Shown piece by piece: positions 61,307 through 64,000 of a stretch of DNA of 64,000 bases (position 1 is the first letter of the stretch; every line of letters starts with the position of its first letter). A program made the translations under genes and the position numbers. The DNA lies in NCBI RefSeq assembly GCF_017742995.1, contig NZ_CP072425.1, positions 4,101,001 to 4,165,000 on the forward strand. The letters run 5' to 3'. Source of the stretch: Pseudoalteromonas viridis. Its GTDB lineage: Bacteria > Pseudomonadota > Gammaproteobacteria > Enterobacterales > Alteromonadaceae. The notes under the pieces were generated by a model. That model was not told where the DNA came from, ran no database searches, and was given only the letters and a program-made list of their open reading frames with translations.

Positions 61307-62149
61307 TTACAAAGGCTGCCTGATACGCAAAAAGCGCGCAAACCTGGGCTTGCCAAATTTGGTGACTCCCTGATAGCGGTAAGTCACCTGACTGCCAATC
61401 GGAGGCGGCTCGCGGCGCTGCGCGTCACTAAAGCCGGTGCCAATCTTAAATTCAATCCCTTCAGGGGTTTTAACCCGGATGGCCCCCATCATGCCCTGGT
61501 ATTTGCCTTTGCCTGGCAAGTGCGCAATTACCTGCGCCTCGGCGTCAAAATACGGTTTGTATTTCAGGATTGCCGAGCTTCTGCCGCTTTGGTGGTTCGC
61601 CTGGTGCTCATGCAGCATTACCCCTTCTCCGCCGCGTGCCAAAACCTGCGCAAAAAAGTCATCCAGCTCTGCCTTGGTGGCAAAATGATGTTGTTTGACC
61701 GCACGAATATGTGGCTGCGCCAGCGTATCGACCAGCCGGCTATAAGCCTGATAACGCTGCGCAAAGGAGCCTGCAATATCCGGTGCATCAAAGATCAGAT
61801 ACTGCACCTGACGCCAGTCCTGCTCCGATGCCCGATGACGACGCACCACCGCACTGACAAACTCAAAGCGCGCATACCCGGCCCACAGCTCTCCATCGAG
61901 CGCAATATCGGGTAAAGCTGAGGTAAACCACTGCGGGGCATTAATAGGCTGACCACTGCGGGTTAGCAGCTGCCTGCCATCCCAGATGGCTCTGACGCCA
62001 TCGAATTTTTCGCTGATCAGGTAATGCGTGACCGGTCGTTGTGCCTGATAGACTTTGGCCAGTTGCACGGCAGGGGTGGGATTTGCATAGGTGTATTGCA
62101 GCTGGCTCAGGCATGCCAGCAGCAGCCACCCAATCAGTTTGGTGCTCAT
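61307..62149 (-). CDS. Small ATP-dependent DNA ligase with signal peptide (Lig E type)
   Basis: A 280-residue minimal ATP-dependent DNA ligase. The first 22 residues form a Sec signal peptide (LIGWLLLACLSQLQYTYA), so the enzyme probably acts in the periplasm, as proposed for Lig E ligases in naturally competent bacteria. The nucleotidyl motif I is SEKFDGVRAIWDG with the lysine nucleophile; motif III-like YLIFDAPD, motif IV GGEGVMLH and motif V LKYKP follow, then an OB-fold with no extra domains. The ATG follows CAAGGAGTGTAGCG. It stands between yegD and a HAD phosphatase gene on the same strand. Confidence 0.92.
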   Translation of the reverse strand: MSTKLIGWLLLACLSQLQYTYANPTPAVQLAKVYQAQRPVTHYLISEKFDGVRAIWDGRQLLTRSGQPINAPQWFTSALPDIALDGELWAGYARFEFVSAVVRRHRASEQDWRQVQYLIFDAPDIAGSFAQRYQAYSRLVDTLAQPHIRAVKQHHFATKAELDDFFAQVLARGGEGVMLHEHQANHQSGRSSAILKYKPYFDAEAQVIAHLPGKGKYQGMMGAIRVKTPEGIEFKIGTGFSDAQRREPPPIGSQVTYRYQGVTKFGKPRFARFLRIRQPL

Positions 62150-62253
62150 CGCTACACTCCTTGTAGACAGGGATTAATTTATTCCATCCCTATGAGCATA
62201 GCGCGGACTGATAAAATCGCCAACTGCAACTGAGCGGACTATTCTTGAGCGGA

Positions 62254-62916
62254 TCAGCCTTGACTGAATAAGGGGGCCAGCACTGCTTGTGCCGCTTGTA
62301 GTGACGATACTTGCCAGGTCGCCCGGGAAAAGTCCTGCTTTGCTGAATGCAGATTGGGAATAGCCATAACCCGTAATCCGGCTTCACACCCTGAAGTCAG
62401 CCCGGTTGTGGTGTCTTCAATGGCAATGGCCTGCTCAGGCTCTAACTGCAATAAACGCAAAGCCTGCTGATAAGGTTCGGGGTGGGGTTTTGGTTGAGTC
62501 ACATCATCTTTAGTAACAATACAGTCAAAGAAATGCAGCAGCTTGTAGTGCTCTAATACGGGAATGGCCTCTGCGCGGGTACTGCCAGTCACCAGTGCCA
62601 GCTTGCCCTGCTGTGCAGCAAATTCAAGGATCTCACGTGCATAAGGCATCAGCCTGGGTTGCATGGTGGCAGCAGTCTCGACAAACAGGCGGTTTTTTTC
62701 TTCACATAATGCCGATGCATCCGAGGGCAGCTTGTGGCGCTCCCGCAGCACCTCGGCAGTTTTCAGCGTGGGCACGCCAGAAAACTCATCACAAAATGCC
62801 TGCTCGCTGTACTCTATGCCAAAAGGCGCCAGTACGCGCAGCCAGCTGTGATAATGGAGCGCTTCCGAATCCGCCAGCGTTCCATCAAAGTCGAATAAGA
62901 TTGCCTTTAAACTCAT
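62254..62916 (-). CDS. HAD-superfamily phosphatase/phosphomutase (beta-phosphoglucomutase-like)
   Basis: A 220-residue HAD hydrolase. Motif I is ILFDFDGTLADSEALHYHSW, with both catalytic aspartates; motif II is in LALVTGSTRAEAI, the lysine in CIVTKDDVTQPKPHPEPY, and motif III in AIAIEDTTTGLTSG. The small alpha-helical cap between motifs I and II places it with YqaB/beta-phosphoglucomutase-type sugar phosphatases. The natural substrate is unknown. The ATG follows GGAGCACTG. Confidence 0.92.
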   Translation of the reverse strand: MSLKAILFDFDGTLADSEALHYHSWLRVLAPFGIEYSEQAFCDEFSGVPTLKTAEVLRERHKLPSDASALCEEKNRLFVETAATMQPRLMPYAREILEFAAQQGKLALVTGSTRAEAIPVLEHYKLLHFFDCIVTKDDVTQPKPHPEPYQQALRLLQLEPEQAIAIEDTTTGLTSGCEAGLRVMAIPNLHSAKQDFSRATWQVSSLQAAQAVLAPLFSQG

Positions 62917-62936
62917 CAGTGCTCCATTTTATGGGG

Positions 62937-63233
62937 TTACTCAGCCTTCGCAGGTGGCGTTTCGTGTGCAACTTCACCGCTGTCTTTTTCTACCAGCTCG
63001 TAGCCGCGAGGCTTGCGGATTACTTTAAGCACCGGTTTATCGAATGCCGTTTGTAATCGGGTAAAGTCGGCTTTCAGGTCATCAATGCTCTGACCATAGG
63101 GTGATTCGCCGGTCTCTGACCAGTTGACCGCCTTACCATTTTCATTGTACTCAACCGCATGTACCTGATACTGCTCTGGCGCATCTTTGTTGGCTTCACA
63201 ATAGATAACGCGGTAATTCCAAAATGCGGACAT
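62937..63233 (-). CDS. Small conserved hypothetical protein
   Basis: A 98-residue soluble protein beginning MSAFWNYRVIYCEANKDAPE, with a beta-rich N-terminal half (YQVHAVEYNENGKAVNW) and a helix (SIDDLKADFTRLQTAFDKPV). I recall similar short proteins with FWNYRVI starts in many bacteria, without a known function. The ATG follows AGAGGAAGAAACT. It lies 20 bases upstream of the HAD gene on the same strand and may share its transcript. Confidence 0.8.
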   Translation of the reverse strand: MSAFWNYRVIYCEANKDAPEQYQVHAVEYNENGKAVNWSETGESPYGQSIDDLKADFTRLQTAFDKPVLKVIRKPRGYELVEKDSGEVAHETPPAKAE

Positions 63234-63306
63234 AGTTTCTTCCTCTTAATTCTGTGTTTCCCCGTACTTTACCAGCCCCGGGGATTAGTTGCATGACAGT
63301 ATTAAT

Positions 63307-63340
63307 AAAAAAACCCGTGAATGGCGACCATTCACGGGTT
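63307..63340 (-). terminator. Rho-independent terminator of the right-edge TonB receptor
   Basis: A perfect 13-base stem, AACCCGTGAATGG (63312-63324) with CCATTCACGGGTT (63328-63340), has a 3-base loop. The A-run at 63307-63313 gives a T-tract on the minus strand. It lies 22 bases after the receptor stop codon. Confidence 0.95.
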
Positions 63341-63362
63341 TTCAGTTTAATTTAGGGTGAAA

Positions 63363-64000
63363 TTAAAAGAATTTCACTTTGAACTCAGCACCAACAAAGC
63401 GCTCTTCGTTCAGCATACCTGTGTTGTTGTTAAAGTCTACACCACCGATAACCACCTGCTCATCGAACAGGTTACGAACGAATGCTGAAACTTCGTAGTC
63501 GTTGTCGCCCGAGTTCCACGCGTAGCCCGCACGTACACCGGCTTCAAATAGCGCTTCGCCTTTAAATTCAATCGACTCGTACAAGAAGAAGTCGATTTCA
63601 CTGCGATAAGACAGGTCGGTGTATACGAAGAATTCACCGCCTTCCAGCTCTTTGGTGTAACGCAAAGTGGCGTTTGAGATCCACTCAGGTGCATGTGGCA
63701 GGCTGTTGCCGTCTAGAATAGCACGCGCTTCAGGACCATTTGGACCTTGGATTGTGTATGTCGGATCAGTGACTGTACACTGAGCACATACCGCAACTGC
63801 CAAGGTGTCATCTTTCAGCTCAGTTTTGTTATAGCTCAGGTTAAAGGTCGCGTTTAGCTCATCCGTTAACACCCATTCTGTGTCTAGCTCGAAACCATAG
63901 CCAGTCGTTTTATCAGCGTTAATCAGACGGTTAAAGTTAGAGCCACCGCCTACGGCTGTCAGCTGCTGGTCATCCATCTGGAAGTAGAATACGGTTGCGT
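63363..64000 (-). CDS. TonB-dependent receptor, C-terminal part (cut by window edge)
   Basis: The last 212 or so residues of a TonB-dependent receptor; the gene begins beyond the right edge. The visible part is beta-barrel: a strand pair with GYGFELDTEWVLTDELNATF, later NLFDEQVVIGG (the common C-terminal RNLFD motif) and a final strand ending in Phe (FVGAEFKVKFF). A Cys pair (CAQC) sits in an external loop. The first ATG in the window at 63977 is internal, because the frame stays open to the edge. The substrate is unknown. Confidence 0.9.
   Translation of the reverse strand, partial: ATVFYFQMDDQQLTAVGGGSNFNRLINADKTTGYGFELDTEWVLTDELNATFNLSYNKTELKDDTLAVAVCAQCTVTDPTYTIQGPNGPEARAILDGNSLPHAPEWISNATLRYTKELEGGEFFVYTDLSYRSEIDFFLYESIEFKGEALFEAGVRAGYAWNSGDNDYEVSAFVRNLFDEQVVIGGVDFNNNTGMLNEERFVGAEFKVKFF

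Overview
The window looks like chromosomal DNA of a red-pigmented marine gammaproteobacterium, most likely a Pseudoalteromonas of the P. rubra type. The reasons are a complete prodigiosin (pig) operon, SusC-like TonB receptors with near-identical 5' ends, gammaproteobacterial housekeeping genes (polB, dinG, priC, ybaM, mgsA, yegD), moderately GC-rich genes and AT-rich intergenic DNA. I see no rRNA, tRNA, CRISPR array or intact insertion sequence.

Region 1 (1-12.0 kb) has a truncated TonB receptor at the left edge and a full TonB receptor. DNA polymerase II (leftward) and DinG helicase (rightward) diverge from a short gap. A run of rightward genes follows: TSUP permease, priC, a histone-deacetylase-like hydrolase, a ComFB-like protein and a 53-aa YbaM/RsmS-like protein that is easily overlooked.

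Region 2 (12.1-20.8 kb) is accessory. It holds a secreted NPP1/NLP-type protein, an unrecognised protein with an internal duplication, an RND pump with its adaptor, a GH16-like lipoprotein and a membrane-bound winged-helix/TPR regulator. Region 3 (21.2-32.5 kb) begins with a flavin L-amino-acid oxidase and a ThDP 2-oxoacid decarboxylase homologue that has lost two signature catalytic residues. Next come a hybrid kinase with a separate Hpt protein, facing a response regulator with a histidine-rich linker, then a MATE pump, an unknown protein and an Ntn-hydrolase-like protein.

Region 4 (32.8-54.5 kb) is the prodigiosin locus. A small winged-helix regulator with a C-terminal membrane anchor and about 0.9 kb of non-coding DNA with a good sigma70-type promoter precede thirteen co-directional genes, pigA to pigM. 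PigI, G, A, J, H, M and F make the bipyrrole MBC; PigD, E and B make the monopyrrole MAP; PigC joins them; PigL activates the carrier proteins; PigK is an accessory protein. No pigN or pigO follows pigM.

Region 5 (54.5-64 kb) starts with two small genes that look like ribosomal-peptide natural-product precursors (lanthipeptide-type leader, Cys-rich tail), then a Bcr/CflA-type exporter. These precursors are the best candidates for something undescribed. A subtilase, a LysE exporter, methylglyoxal synthase, a YegD-type Hsp70, a secreted ATP-dependent DNA ligase, a HAD phosphatase, a small conserved protein and the 3' end of another TonB receptor complete the window.
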